Of a stretch of 64,000 nucleotides of DNA, positions 39,602-51,142 are shown piece by piece (positions within the stretch are counted from its first letter, which is position 1; each line of letters opens with the position of its first letter). The notes beneath the pieces are model-generated. The model was given only the letters and a program-made list of their open reading frames with translations. It made no database searches and was not told the DNA's origin. Both the position numbers and the translations under genes were made by a program. Location of the stretch: the NCBI GenBank assembly GCA_036925085.1, contig JAUPFP010000081.1, positions 607,776 to 671,775 on the forward strand, given 5' to 3'. The stretch is from Brachycybe producta (taxonomy: Eukaryota; Arthropoda; Diplopoda; Playtdesmida; Andrognathidae).

Positions 39602-41159
39602 TTTTAAAGAATTAGAAAGCCATTCAAATTCTTGTTGAAATTAAGTTTTAAAAAAATGGCTTTTTAATTTCTTCAAAACTTATTTTAATTTTTTGAGACC
39701 TGTTTAAAAAAATTATTATTATTACTAAAGTATGTTCATTAATTATCTAAAATTTATTTTTTTTAAAAATAACCTCCTATCTACTAGGAGGTTATTATGG
39801 TTATTATAACATGCGTTAGATTTTCAATATTTTGACGAAAAGGTAACAACTAAACAAGCTTTAAGGTAGAGAGAAAGAGAGAGAGCTGCAACTTTTCAGA
39901 ATTTTAAATAGTAAATTTTGAGAAGAAAAATTAATAATTTCACGATAAGTTAAACTTAACATAAATTAATATTTCAAATGGTTTTTACTAACTGGAATAC
40001 GTCGAACACTAGAAGTATTCGGAGATTCATCAATAGGAAAGAAGCAGACAAAAGAAGCAGAATAGAATGGGAACTTGTTCAAATGCTTGTGTAGCTGTTT
40101 TCATAAGTAAAAATCCACACTTGGTGAGAAGCATTAAATATTTTTTATTAACAATTTGAAATAACTGTTCGGGGGGGGGTATTCGAATATATGAGATCGG
40201 GGTAATATTCGAATTCGAGACAAGTGTTATTCTCCCAACTCTAATATAATGGGGGGGGGGGGGAAATATAACAAACGGGTGAAAGAAAAATCGAATATGT
40301 ACTAAAGTGGACCAGTTTGTGATGCTACGTTAAATAGCTATGGGGCTACCTCCGTATTAAAAAACATTGCATAAAATAAAGATAAACTTAAACCATGACA
40401 AAACTCGATATAAAATCTATGAAGAGTTTTTAAGTTTTGCTTTAAGTTTCATTTTGTCTTATTAAGTAACATAACGTGTAACGTTTTAGAATTCGGCCAT
40501 TAGTCGAAATCTCATTTATACCATTAAAAAATATTTCGTTTTATTGAAAAGTTGTGGCTCTCCTATTTAGTTATTAATGGCCTGCGTGTTGTCAGGCTAT
40601 TTTCTACCATAAACGTAGGCATTGCCAAAATGTAGCTGAAGTGGTTTCGAAGATAGACTATCGAGAGACTCATATATGATTATAACCAACACATTTAATG
40701 TAGAAGTAGCAGGTTCACTCTTATCTATACTCATTTTACGTATACATAAATGGATGCGCGATGCTTTTGCATAGATCATCCTAATGAAAAAATGGTTTGA
40801 TCAAAGATAATTAATTAATTATTCGGTTTTATTAGGATAAAAAACAACTGTAAACAGCTGTGTTTAGTGATTTCCATTTTTCGATTAGGATATTTATTTT
40901 ATAATTCTTATTCTTTTAGGAAATTAAAAAAAGAGAATGGAATTATGTGAATTAATTTGAGGTAGTGTATTTAATTATAATTGTGACTGATTAAAATATA
41001 TTTCAAAGTGTTATACAAGATTTTCATGTCTGCTTTTTTTTTTGTTAAAAATAATCCAGTTTCTTGTGATTTTTATTCATCAAATTTTGTTAATTTCATT
41101 TGGCTGTTTTCAGCATTTCAGATTTTTTTCTTACTAATATAAGAAAGTTTTTTTTGTTC

Positions 41160-41480
41160 TAAGATGATTTATGAACAGGTGATTAATTATCAAACTATTG
41201 ATTATTTTGTCCTTCAGAGGAGCAAAATTAAGCGAAACTAGGATAGCTTAATCACTTAAGTATTTACCTGTTGATAATCTTTCAAAATGAACTTATATTT
41301 TTTATAAACAAAAATTAAAAAAAAAATATTGTCTGCTTAAAAGTTGGGTCATTTTCTAAATCACATAAAAAGCTTATTTTGAAAGATATCAAAATGAAAA
41401 TATTGATTGAGCTACCTTTCTAGTTTCCAAAACATTTTCTAGTTTCTTTTATTTTTTTTTCTAGAAAGATTAATGAGCTT
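41160..41480. repeat. Dispersed AT-rich repeat family B, copy 4
   Basis: Runs from GATTTATGAACAGGTG through ATTAAGCGAAACTAGG, ATATTGTCTGCTTAAAAGTT and GCATTGATTGAGCTACC-like blocks to a CTAGTTTC end. It is most similar to the copy at 42590-42965, sharing the AAAAGTTGGGTCATTT and CATAAAAAGCTTATTTTGA words exactly. Confidence 0.6.
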
Positions 41481-41520
41481 TTCACAAATATATAATTAAT
41501 CTTAATAATGACAATTAGTA

Positions 41521-41638
41521 CAGGCATTTAAAGACAGGGACACGCAGACGTTTGCTCCGCCCTTTTATGAGCGTCAGACCAAATATCAACCAATTATGAG
41601 TTGCCTGTCCTCATAATCATCCTGTCTTTACTTGCCTG
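41521..41638. mobile_element. TA-type MITE family A, reduced copy 3
   Basis: The ends CAGGCATTTAAAGACAGG and CCTGTCTTTACTTGCCTG resemble family A, as do the inner GCTCCGCCCTTTTATGA and CCAATTATGAGTT words. The element is about 118 bp, so the central part is deleted or it represents a shorter subfamily. TA precedes the left end (41519-41520); the right flank is TT. Confidence 0.65.
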
Positions 41639-41860
41639 TTAATTAATTGACAATGAGTGACGTCACTGTAGGATTTCTTTGGTGGTGGCGCCACTTACTA
41701 TAATTTCCGTTTCCTCCATGTGATATTTCCCGCCAAGTACAACTATTTTTCACAGCTGTCTACATAGTATTTTCTCAATTTATGTCGGTTAATAATACTT
41801 TTATTGTGTTTTCTTTTTTTGTGTGTACAAAAATAAGTAGTGGAGTGTTTCTACACATTG

Positions 41861-41866
41861 TTTATT
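41861..41866 (-). terminator. Candidate DPH6 poly(A) signal
   Basis: AATAAA on the minus strand about 285 nt beyond the DPH6 stop codon; another AATAAA lies at 41805-41800. Position is reasonable but the sequence is AT-rich. Confidence 0.3.
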
Positions 41867-42148
41867 CATTTTACTAGGACGGAAATCTTCTTAAAACCTT
41901 AGAAGGACGCTCATGAAAACGAAAGGCTCATCTGGGTGACAGACAACTGGAATCAAGCTTAAACCATTTTCCTCACCATTCACATTTGTCCAACCTGTGA
42001 GGGACACCAAATCATCAATTAGTCTCTAATCCAACAATAGAGAACGTTTGAACTCTCCTAACAAGGTTGAAACACAGAAAAATCACTGTCTTATTGAATA
42101 CGCCTGTAAAGGGTTTCTATATTTTAACCTTGCTTGGAGGATTGAAGT

Positions 42149-45100
42149 TCAAAGTGCTAAGTTTTCTTCCTGAAAAAGTGAAGTTTTACTTTTTGTTATC
42201 AGTGAATGAGTGAGTGTCGACGTCACGTTAAAATAAACTTGAAAGTGTGAAGCATTGGACGAATTCGGACGATTTTCATTGGACAACTGCTTCAGATGAT
42301 TGAAGATCTTTTCCAGTGTGGACTCCTTCAGAACAACGATGTCTGATGTTGACTCTAAACAGGAAAAAAAAACCACAGTGAGTTCAAAGAAAAATTGTTT
42401 CATTTTTCTTCATGGTTCAGTAAATCGAGGAGAACATTATTTTGAAGCAACTTGCGAAAGATGGTCATTGTCTGTCTGAAACTAGAAGAGTAGATGAAGT
42501 TGTAGTTGATGTTATTTTCATAATGACATCTTTAAAAATACACTTTTTATGGCAGCTTGAAAAAGTACCAAATTTAATGCAAATTTGAAACTGCCGAAAC
42601 TGGTTGAATGAACAGCTGATTTTCGAACTCTTGATTATTGTGTGTTTCAGGAATGACATTCAATAAAAATTGAAAGCGTGTTAGAAACTAAAACAGTAAC
42701 TCAATCATGTAACAGTATTTTCATGTTGATGGCTTTCAAAATAAACGTTTCATAGACCAAAAATTAAAAAAAAATATTGTCCACTAAGCATCGTCTACTT
42801 AAAAGTTGGGTCATTTCAAATCTTGCATAAAAAGCTTATTTTGAAAGATACCTTTTAAGTGATTGAATTACCCATCTAGTTTCTAAAACACATGAAGTAT
42901 CTTTTCACTTTGCACCTGAAAGACATGAAAAGACCTCCATGAAAAGTGTATTTTTTTAAAATGTTTTTTAAAAGTTGTTTACTTTTCTAGTTTCTTGTAA
43001 TTCGTTCGGTAAGTTCCTTCAAAGAATCATTCCCTGATAGTTTGTCTACATGACTCCTATGTAGCCGTTCGTCTAACCATATCGTGTGTAAATATTTGTC
43101 TGTCCACCGCCTTCAAGATCTCCCTCTCCTTGAGATTCTCTCGTAACCGAACCCTTAACCGAAACGTTGACATCAGAAAAAGAATAACTCAGAAACTTCC
43201 CTGTAAAAGAAACACATATGAAATGAGATTTCACATCTAGTCTCAACCCATTAAGGAAACTTACGAGTCCATTCGTTAAATCCTGTGTGCGCTACGACTT
43301 GCCACTCCACTTTGGCGCCTCGTGGTAACCCTGTAACAACGACGTAGTTGACACTGCATGTGTCTTGCGTCTCTTTGAGCCAATGCACACGAGCTACGTC
43401 AACATAATCCGTTTCTGTGAGATAGCAGATGCAGACGATGGCGTTGCGAAGAAACGTTCCGGGTTCAATCGCCTGCAGAACCCTCTGAACGTGCTGAAGT
43501 GACAGACGGCATTCTGCGACGATTCCTCCAGTGACCATTTCCATCGATCCGGGGACTAACGCTATTTGTCCAGCAACATAAATCAGATTTCCGACCTAAA
43601 AAAACGAAATGAAACTGTTATAAAATAAGAATATTGTCATTTGCAGGATTACTCGAAAATGGTGATATTTTGCTAAAATATCGAGGCTTCACTGCAGAAT
43701 AGGTTAAAAAAAATTGTGACAGTCATATCTAAGATGTCACTGCTCTGCTCTTATTATTTTATGCCTGTCATATTATTCTGAACACCAGTCAATGGCAGCC
43801 ATATGACAGTTTTCTTTTGTGACTGTTACAAGGTTATTAGCTATTTATGACAATTTACTATCATATGTCCCACAGATTTATTTGAAAATAAAAATGAATT
43901 GCTTAAAAACGATAATTAAAAATTCGATTTAAGTTTTAGAGGAAAACTAATTTTACATAATGTAGATTTACATTTAAATGAAGTGAAGACCATTTAACGT
44001 GAAATATATTTCGGTCCTAAACGGTTTTTACTTTATCTCCGAGTTATTTTTTTTGCTATAACTTAAAATGAATTATAATTCGAGTAAAAGGAGAACCTGA
44101 ACTGCCTGACTGTAGGGTCCAATGTTTGCAGGAGCCCAATGTGATACACTTTGAACGTGCATATGTTTCGCAGTATCCGATCCATCGTAAGCAACACATT
44201 CCATAGTGAACCTGATGTTCGAAGGGCTTGGAACTTGAACGCAGACCCTGTAAGTTAAGAGTAAGTCTTTGAGCCGAAATGATTTCATTATTTTCCTATT
44301 TTTTGAACATTTTCGTAGAAAAAAAATAAAACATTTAAAACGCTTTATAAAGCAACTTGCAAACGAATTTCAAGATTTACTTAAAACGGAAAAATGAGGG
44401 GAAATTTCATGACGGTAGTTAACAAAATAAAACTTACGATTGTTTGACACTGTGGAAAAATTCACATTATTTTCAGCAAAATTGGCCAAATTAAAAGGGA
44501 AAAACAAAAAATGATTTAAGAGCATAGAAACTCTGTTCTGTGGCGTTGTGCAGCATGCTGCAGTGTCTACTCTCGTAGTAAAACGTTTTAAAGATATCAT
44601 AATAATAAAATGCAGTACAGTAAGCCCTTGACTTAAGTGGCGATCACACTGGCTATTTTTCTCTGCAAGATTCCATGCAAGAAAATAAGTCAAATATTGC
44701 TGTGTGTGAAGTTTCTTGCAAAAAAAAAACGAAGATAAGTATTTTCCGTTAAAGCACCGTTTTAAGTCTCGCAAAAGTATTATTACATTGGTAATTGCAA
44801 TTAATTTAAGGATACATTGCAGTTAATCTTGCTTTAAATATTGCCAATGAGATCGCCGCTTAACATGGATTCAAGTTATGCAGTTGCAGTACTTCCATTC
44901 ACAATAGCAACGCTACGTATATCTATTGGCTCTGTAAACTAAATAAATAACCACGCAAGTTGAGAACTTACTGTATGCACCGTTTACTCACATAATTTCA
45001 AATATATCTTGGAATTCTTTTGTACTACGTTTAGTTTTTTTTGCACCATGTCCAAAAATAAAGGAAAAAAAAAATGAAACGAATTCCCTCTTAAAATGAA

Positions 45101-48100
45101 GGAATGAATATATTGAAGACGTTTCGTTCTATACCGACTCGCTGGATTCAGGCCGAAAAACTTTCGATATGAAGCATTTAGTGATGCAAAATCGGTCATG
45201 TCTGCAACGAATAACTGGACTGCAACCAAGTTCTCGATGGTCATTTGTCGATCGGACAATAAGCCGACGAGACGCGTCAATGCGGAGGTTGTGCTTTCTT
45301 CTACGGTGCCCTCAGACGTAGCAACGATGCCACTTAGCCAAGTCCAGCCACGATTGAGCTGTGTCGTTCTCTCGACACGTTCTCTCCATTCTTCGATTTC
45401 GAAGAATGGAATCGATTGTGTGTTCAGTGAAGGTACAACCGGTGACGACAGATCGATGTCGAGATCTACGAGGTAATGCAGTGGTCCTCGGATTCCAGTT
45501 TGTTTGACTATTTCTCGTTGAGTCAATTTACAGGACTGTTTTTAGCAAAGTCGAATTTTAGTAATGTTTAAAGAAAGAAATAAAGCCATGGGAGCTTCTC
45601 TTCTCATAACTTGCATTTGGTTTTTCTTTCAGACACACTTTCTTGAATTTTATGTATGCAACTGGAGCCACCTCATTCGAATCTTGGATCACGGTCACTT
45701 GATCTTCTCTGCAGTTTATACAAATAGAAATTTGTTAAGACAAAATTTTGTTTCTTTGCTAATAAAATTTGTGACTCGAGTCAATTCTGACGATTTCATT
45801 ATCTGAAAGAGTGCTTTTAGCTAGCATTTGTCGGAAGTTTCTGCCGTAATCTCTGAGCAAAGATTAACAGAAAATATTTGTTGAAAAACACTCATTTAAA
45901 AAAAAAGTGATGATTCCATTATAATTTCCATAAATCTTTCAAATAAACAACTTACTGTAGTTCTAGTAAAACTTCGAAAGTTTACTTGAAAAACATTTTT
46001 GATACAAAATCGCTTATAATAAATTTTTATTATTTAAAACTCGGAAATTAAACTTTCAGAGCGGAACAAACACTTCAATGGGTGACTGAGTTTCTGAGCT
46101 CCATCATAAAAAGCTAAAATTCGATTGGATACTAATATGGATAGGAGAATGATGATGTTTGTTTCAATCTCGATAACTTACATTTCAATAGATTTTTTGA
46201 AAAGTGGGCAATCGAGTGTGAATGTTTCGTATTCACCTCCCTCGCCACACACATTCAGCCCAAACCGTTCCTTCTGAAAACGGATTTCATGCTCAATAAA
46301 CGATTCCGTGATAACCGAATCAACGTTTTGCTTATAATAATAGATACGAACCATTCGTAAAAGGTGTGGAAAAAGTTCCGAAATATCTTTACCCAGATGC
46401 TCGGAAGGATTTAAACCTAGACGGGAAAAATGAACCATTCATTGTGACTCGAACGACGTATAATTGAAATAAATTCGTTAGCAAGGGCTCGGTCACACTA
46501 TATAGTTAAGAATACTGTACGGTAGCTGCCGCTACATTAAAGAGAAAACAAGTTTTAAAAGTGAGGGTCAAAGTTTTCAGCAAGTTAAGGGGGTAAGCAA
46601 CCAATCTCACATCTTCGAAACACACTTAATTACTTTCTTTCGTCCCCCATTAGACAGCTTATACACGATCAAGTTTGGCTTTCATTTAAAGTTTTTGCTT
46701 GGGCAGTAGGGTACACAAGATCAATGCTGGCTCGCCCATCTTGGCTTTGTAATCTCGAATTGATCTGTAAATGTACACATTTCTGTCTTATTTTTTCTTC
46801 TAAAATTGAATGTGAGCAGAACCTATTTGTTCTCGTTTTTAATTTATAGCTCCAGTTTAATTTTTGCAATTGTTACATAATTGTTTATTTTACCATTGTT
46901 GGAAATATTACGATTTGAATAAATGTGTATGTTCTCACACAAAAGATTGTCCACCCAACAGACACACGATACGTTTTAATTCCAACGTTGTTAAGCGAAA
47001 ATCTGATGAAACAGATCTTCAGTCAACATTGAAGACCAGTATACAACGGATGACCTTCATGACCTACATGATCCGTTTTAGCTTTGAAAGGCCAAGATAT
47101 GGATAAGCCAGAAATGATCGTACACAAATCTCCTCGAAGCAGATAATTATAGCTTTCATAGATTTTTTTTTTTCTTCACAGACAAAAGATAAACGAAAAC
47201 AACGATGAGAACAAAAGAACGAAAAACGACGGTAAAACGTAAGTGTTATGTGACCATGTTGCCGTGCCCTAATCTATATTAAATAATAATAATATACCTA
47301 GAGTGGCCACTTTGATGACAATGGCTCTCATATTCGCTGCGATCATTTCCGCTAAAAGTTCTTCCTGATCTCTACGCCACATATAGGCGAGAACTGTTAT
47401 ACCGAGACGGGAACAACTGCAACGAGAAGAAGTAACCCTTCACCTTATGTATGACATTTGATCAATTTTTTTTTTTGCATTTCGCAGTCCTCACACATTC
47501 TCGACTCGAACCCTCTGATAATTTGACATGATGGCTCCCACAGAAACGGCTTCTACACGTTCCTCGATCTTTAAAAGATTAGAAAAATGAAATCAATCGT
47601 CAGCACCTCGACGGGACGTCTGTATCTTTTAGCAGACCTTGACTCTGTCGAGTAATCTGTGCAACACTTCGACTTCATCGCCTTCGGTCGGAACGTAATC
47701 GGCACTCGAACATACAGCAGTGCCAGAAATGAACTCTTGATATAAAGGTAATTCAAGGGCCTCTGCGTAAAGACACACAGCCTCTTGACCAACACACTGG
47801 TACATGAAACTGTCCAATTCATCTATATCAATTTCGAGTTAATAAATGAAGACTCCACAATTGCGATTGAGTTTGGATTAGACGGTTTCTGAGTTATTTA
47901 TTTCTAAATTAAAAAATTGTGACACTTAGCTAGTTTTAAAATTCATCATTTGGTCAGAAGTGATTTTTTTTAAGAATAAGTCCAAAGTTTGCAGACGAAA
48001 CTTTACCATAGAACTATAGAAAAATCACTGCACCGGTTATTTTTTCTGCAGTTTTCTTGCAAATTACTTGCCAAATTTTCGTCGATTTTTGAAAAAATAA

Positions 48101-49112
48101 AGACAAAAGTACGTGGTTTCACATCCATGCATTAGTTTTTTTAATAATCCTCGTGTTTTTTTTTGTTTTTTTCAATGTTTTGTTCTGAACGTTGCTGTAA
48201 AGCCGAAACTTTTAACATGGAAACCAATTGAGGTTTGGATATGTCGTTCAGTTCTTTTGCTGTTTTTTTTTTTGCAAATTACTTGTACAATTATCGTGAA
48301 ATTTTAAAGAAATAAAGAAAAAAATAGGTAGTTTTATAATTATTAATCATTGTTTAATTAAATATTCTTCCTGTTTGTTTGTTTTTCATGTTATTCAAAA
48401 CAAACAAACAACGAGGGACATTAAGAAACCAATATATGGCTATGAAACCTTAGACTATTACTTTACAGTAAAGTAATAGTTTAAGATGAAACTATGTACT
48501 TTTATCTTTATTTGTTTAAAATTTCGCGATAATTGTGAAAGTAATTAGCAAGAAAACAGCAAAAGAGCTTACAGACATAACGAAATCTCCATTGGCTTCC
48601 GTGTTAAAAGTTTAACAGCAACGTTCAGAACAAAACATCGAAAACAAAAAACCAACGAGGAATATTAAAAAAAAACACATGCATGGATATGAAATTACGT
48701 ACTTTTGTCATTATTTTTTTCAAAAATAGGGCGAGTAATTTGCGAGAAAACGGCAAAAAAACTTACCGGTGCAGCGATTTTTTTTTGTTTTCTAAAAAAC
48801 TACCATATAAGATAAAACGTGTATTTTGTAAAAAAAAAAAAAGCATTGTAAAAATTTTACGCCCACGTCATATATTGTAATTAATTATTTTGTGAAAAAC
48901 CCATTCAAATTCGTGCCTGTGTCTTTGGGTCTCAAATGGGCTAGGGCCACAATTTGATGGTTTGCTGCTATACACTGAAGCATGTTGTAACAACTGTCTT
49001 TGCCGCCACTTAAAAAACAAAACAAGAATGAAATTAAAATAAATTGCCTCACTCGTGTTTATATTCATGCAGTATATTATACTTTATACCTAATCAAAGC
49101 GACCACACGCAT
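42149..49112 (-). CDS. DPH6: Diphthine-ammonia ligase with two YjgF-like domains, 13 coding exons
   Basis: DPH6 uses ATP and ammonia to amidate diphthine on elongation factor 2, the last step of diphthamide synthesis in the cytosol. Exons (minus): 49112-49090, 49008-48917, 47822-47638, 47568-47495, 47416-47298, 46416-46352, 46273-46182, 45708-45639, 45535-45135, 44247-44097, 43595-43265, 43200-43078 and 42354-42149. The total is 1932 nt, 643 residues. The ATP-binding PP-loop SGGKDS is at residues 8-13, DELDSFMYQ near 38, and the diagnostic GEGGEYETFTLD at 196-207. Two YjgF/UK114-type domains follow: WTWLSGIVA...NPASRVCVQVP (about 270-385) and HWAPANIGPYSQ...LIYVAGQIALVPGSM (about 408-535). 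Human DPH6 lacks them, yeast and many invertebrates have them (established knowledge). Exon 2 needs a GC donor (48916-48915) to keep frame. The 78-nt intron 46351-46274 is inferred from family alignment. The last exon (after RY) has the weakest family support. Confidence 0.93.
42590..42965. repeat. Dispersed AT-rich repeat family B, copy 5 (DPH6 last intron)
   Basis: Contains GTTAGAAACTAAAACAGTAACTCAATCA, then TTTCAAAATAAACGTTT, AAAAGTTGGGTCATTTCAAAT, CATAAAAAGCTTATTTTGAAAGATA and GTGATTGAATTACCCATCTAGTTTCT-like blocks. The first and last blocks are inverted complements of one another. Confidence 0.6.
43975..44050. repeat. GAAATATATTTCGGTCC dispersed motif
   Basis: The word AACGTGAAATATATTTCGGTCC here recurs as AACACGAAATATATTTTCGGTCC at about 5733-5756, and as a diverged AACACGAAAGAATATTCCGGTCC at about 7218-7240. 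Both closer copies lie next to an AAACCGTTTA or AAACGGTTTTTAC word, in opposite relative orientation. Probably fragments of one old repeat. Confidence 0.35.
44640..44868. repeat. Dispersed repeat family C, copy 2 (DPH6 intron)
   Basis: Shares GATCACACTGGC, AAGTCAAATATTGCT, TTACATTGGTAATTGCAATT and TTTAAATATTGCCA in the same order as 4440-4625. The ends GCGATCACACTGGC and GCCAATGAGATCGC look like short inverted repeats. Confidence 0.55.
47823..48900 (-). other. DPH6 intron 2, containing a fold-back element
   Basis: Lies between exon 2 (ending LRPKDT, 48917) and exon 3 (starting DELDSFMYQ, 47822; acceptor TATAG). Most of it is the inverted repeat at 48020-48784. The GC-donor reading extends it to 48916. 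Confidence 0.75.
48020..48784. mobile_element. Fold-back element, about 0.77 kb, in DPH6 intron 2
   Basis: The ends AAAAATCACTGCACCGGT and ACCGGTGCAGCGATTTTT are inverted. Matching pairs continue inward: GACAAAAGTACGTGG/TACGTACTTTTGTC, ATCCATGCAT/ATGCATGGAT, TGTTTTGTTCTGAACGTTGCTGT against its complement near 48610-48645, and TTTGCTGTTTT/AAAACAGCAAA. The arms are about 300 bp. The spacer holds two further perfect palindromes, one based on GTTTGTTTGTTT and one with arms ACTATTACTTTAC at 48454-48480. No transposase. Confidence 0.85.
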
Positions 49113-50084
49113 CTTTTCATCGAAGTCAATAATGGAAACAGGCAACTCTTTCTTCTATAATATAGGAGGCTATGCTAAGTATGTAGTCTGTAAAGCACAG
49201 AATACTAATATTTATGGCTCTGCCCAAGATTTGTAGAGTATGTAAGGTGTGCTCACATCACGAGGAAGCCACGCCCCTCCAAAGGCGACGCAATATTTAA
49301 GCGTCACTGGAAACAACACTTTTTCTATTTGTTTATGTTTTGCTGTATTTCAATTCAAACTAAAAACACAACGGTTTTCTGTTTGGCTTGCAGTAATTTT
49401 TTTTTTCGATAGATATTTGTTTTTTATGGTATTAATACATTTTATTGATTTTTTTGTTACAACTAGCTGAATTCTGTTATATGTTTTTGTTGACGTGTAC
49501 AGAGGCCCGAGGGAACTGTTGCAGTGTTGCTATCTGCAAAAAACAATGCCATTTTCTTAAAGGACATTATTTGTTAAATTTTGCCAAAATGTCACTAAAA
49601 TGGTTGACTTTAACAACCATTTTAGTGTTACTTTCGGTTATTACAAAATTGTATTTGTGACGAAACGGGGTTTCAAATTTGGTGCTCGGATGTGCGTCAC
49701 ATGAAGAGCGGGTAAATAACTGCTGTGTCCGTGATGTTGTTTAGAGAAATAAGGCGCAGGAGGCTTAATGTTGAATAAACTAAAAGGTTTATTCAACAAA
49801 CAAAATAAGAATAAGTTTGTGTCTCTTGAGAACTAAGGCAAAAGCAATTCAATGACGATATGAATAAACACTTTAGAAAAGATTAGATAAGATCGGCCCT
49901 TCGTATATTTTCTGATCCCAAAAATACGAGAAAAGCAGACCGTTTATGTAGAGCGCTGCTACTAGAGAAATATACTGAGTGAAGAACAGCGAAATTCAAA
50001 TGACGTGCCTTTTATATTCTCGGTCTTGGCCATGCCCTCTTCTATGGGGATGCTTTCAAGGCCGAAGCTTTTTTAACAGCTTCT
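49113..50084. other. DPH6 upstream region up to the tandem array
   Basis: Should contain the DPH6 promoter and 5' untranslated sequence (minus strand). A CCACGCCCCTCC word lies near 49270. Two hairpins are evident: arms CACTAAAATGGTT / AACCATTTTAGTG at 49593-49627, and GTTGAATAAAC / GTTTATTCAAC at 49770-49797. No coding exon recognised. Confidence 0.55.
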
Positions 50085-51040
50085 CTTCACCGCCATTTTG
50101 CGTCCACTTTCGTCGCCATTTTGCGTCCATTTTCGCCGCCATTTTGTGTCCATTTTTGCCGCCGTTTTGTGTCCATTTTCGCTGCCGTTTTGTGTCCATT
50201 TTCGCCGCCATTTTGTGTCCTTTTTGCCGCCGTTTTGTGTTCTTTTTTTGCCGCCATTTTGTGACCAAGTTTTTGAAAAAAAAATTTTTTTTCAAAAACT
50301 TAATTCTGAAAAAAGGAGAAAAAAATGTTATTCAAAAACATAAATTTCTGGAAACAGCCATTTTGACGCCATTTTGTGTCCATTTTCGCCGCCATTTTGT
50401 GTTTATTTTCGCTGCTATTTTTGCCGCCAATTTGTGTCCATTTTTGCCGCCATTTTGCGTACATTTTCGCCACCAATTTGTGTCCAACTTTTTGAAAAAA
50501 AATTTTTTCAAAAACTTAATTCTGAAAAAAGGAAAAAAAATTTATCCAAAAACTTATGTTTCTGAAAACAGCCATTTGCCGCCATTTTGTGTCCATTTTC
50601 GCCACCAGTTTGTATCCATTTTCGCCGCCATTTTGTGTATTTTTTCCGCCATTTGTGTCCAATTTTGTCGCCATTTTGTGTTCATTTTCGCCGCCATTTT
50701 GTGTCCATTTTCGCCGCCAATTTGTGTCCATTTTCGCCGCCAATTTGTGTCCATTTTCGCCGCCATTTTGTGTGCATTTTCGCTGCCATTTTAGGTCCAT
50801 TTTCGCTGCCATTTTGTGTCTATTTTGACGCCATTTTGTGTCCGTTTTCGCCGACATTTTGTGTCTATTTTCGCCGCCATTTTATGTCCATTTTCGCTGC
50901 CAATTTATGTCCATTTTAGCCGCCATTTTGTGTACATTTTCGCTGAAAGTTTGTGTCCATTTTCGCCGCCATTTGGTGTCTATTTTCGCCGCCAATTTCT
51001 TTTCATTTTTGCAGACATTTTGTGTCCATTTTTGCCGCAT
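50085..51040. repeat. 23-bp minisatellite with embedded AT spacers
   Basis: Unit about 23 bp with core TTTTGTGTCCATTTTCGCCG followed by CCA, repeated with point changes (GCC/TGT, CAATTT). Two AT-rich spacers, near 50264-50350 and 50478-50575, share the words TTTTTGAAAAAAAA, CAAAAACTTAATTCTGAAAAAAGGA and TTCTGAAAACAGCCATTT-like ends, giving a higher-order period of about 220 bp. Because 23 is not a multiple of 3, three units make a 23-residue period in any open frame, which explains the apparent repetitive proteins of up to 271 codons. Confidence 0.95.
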
Positions 51041-51142
51041 TCCTTTCATCCATTCATTCAATCATTCAACTTTTCATCCATTCATCCTTTTATACTTTAA
51101 TCCATTTATCCATTCATCCTTTCATTCTTTCATTTTTTCAAA
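51041..51142. repeat. First stretch of 8-bp repeats
   Basis: Degenerate TTCATCCA/TTCATTCA-type octamers directly abut the 23-bp array and are interrupted by the 33-bp island that follows. Confidence 0.85.

Larger units (their letters stand above)
38992..42148. other. Convergent intergenic region between SEC14L1 and DPH6
   Basis: Both genes end into this 3.2-kb AT-rich stretch. It holds the 3' untranslated regions, candidate poly(A) signals on each strand, a copy of repeat family B (41160-41480), a reduced copy of MITE family A (41521-41638) and one TGACGTCA (41658). No additional coding exon seen. Confidence 0.75.

Noticed and set aside
43073..43078. DPH6 ending at TAG just after RYG
   Set aside because: A phase-matched donor overlaps the stop, and a downstream exon with a strong acceptor (CTGTTTAG) adds 68 codons in frame; however this last exon is the least certain part of the model.
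46178..46438. Single 86-codon DPH6 exon including the 26 extra residues
   Set aside because: Family spacing and good splice sites favour two exons separated by a 78-nt intron; noted as a possible retained form.
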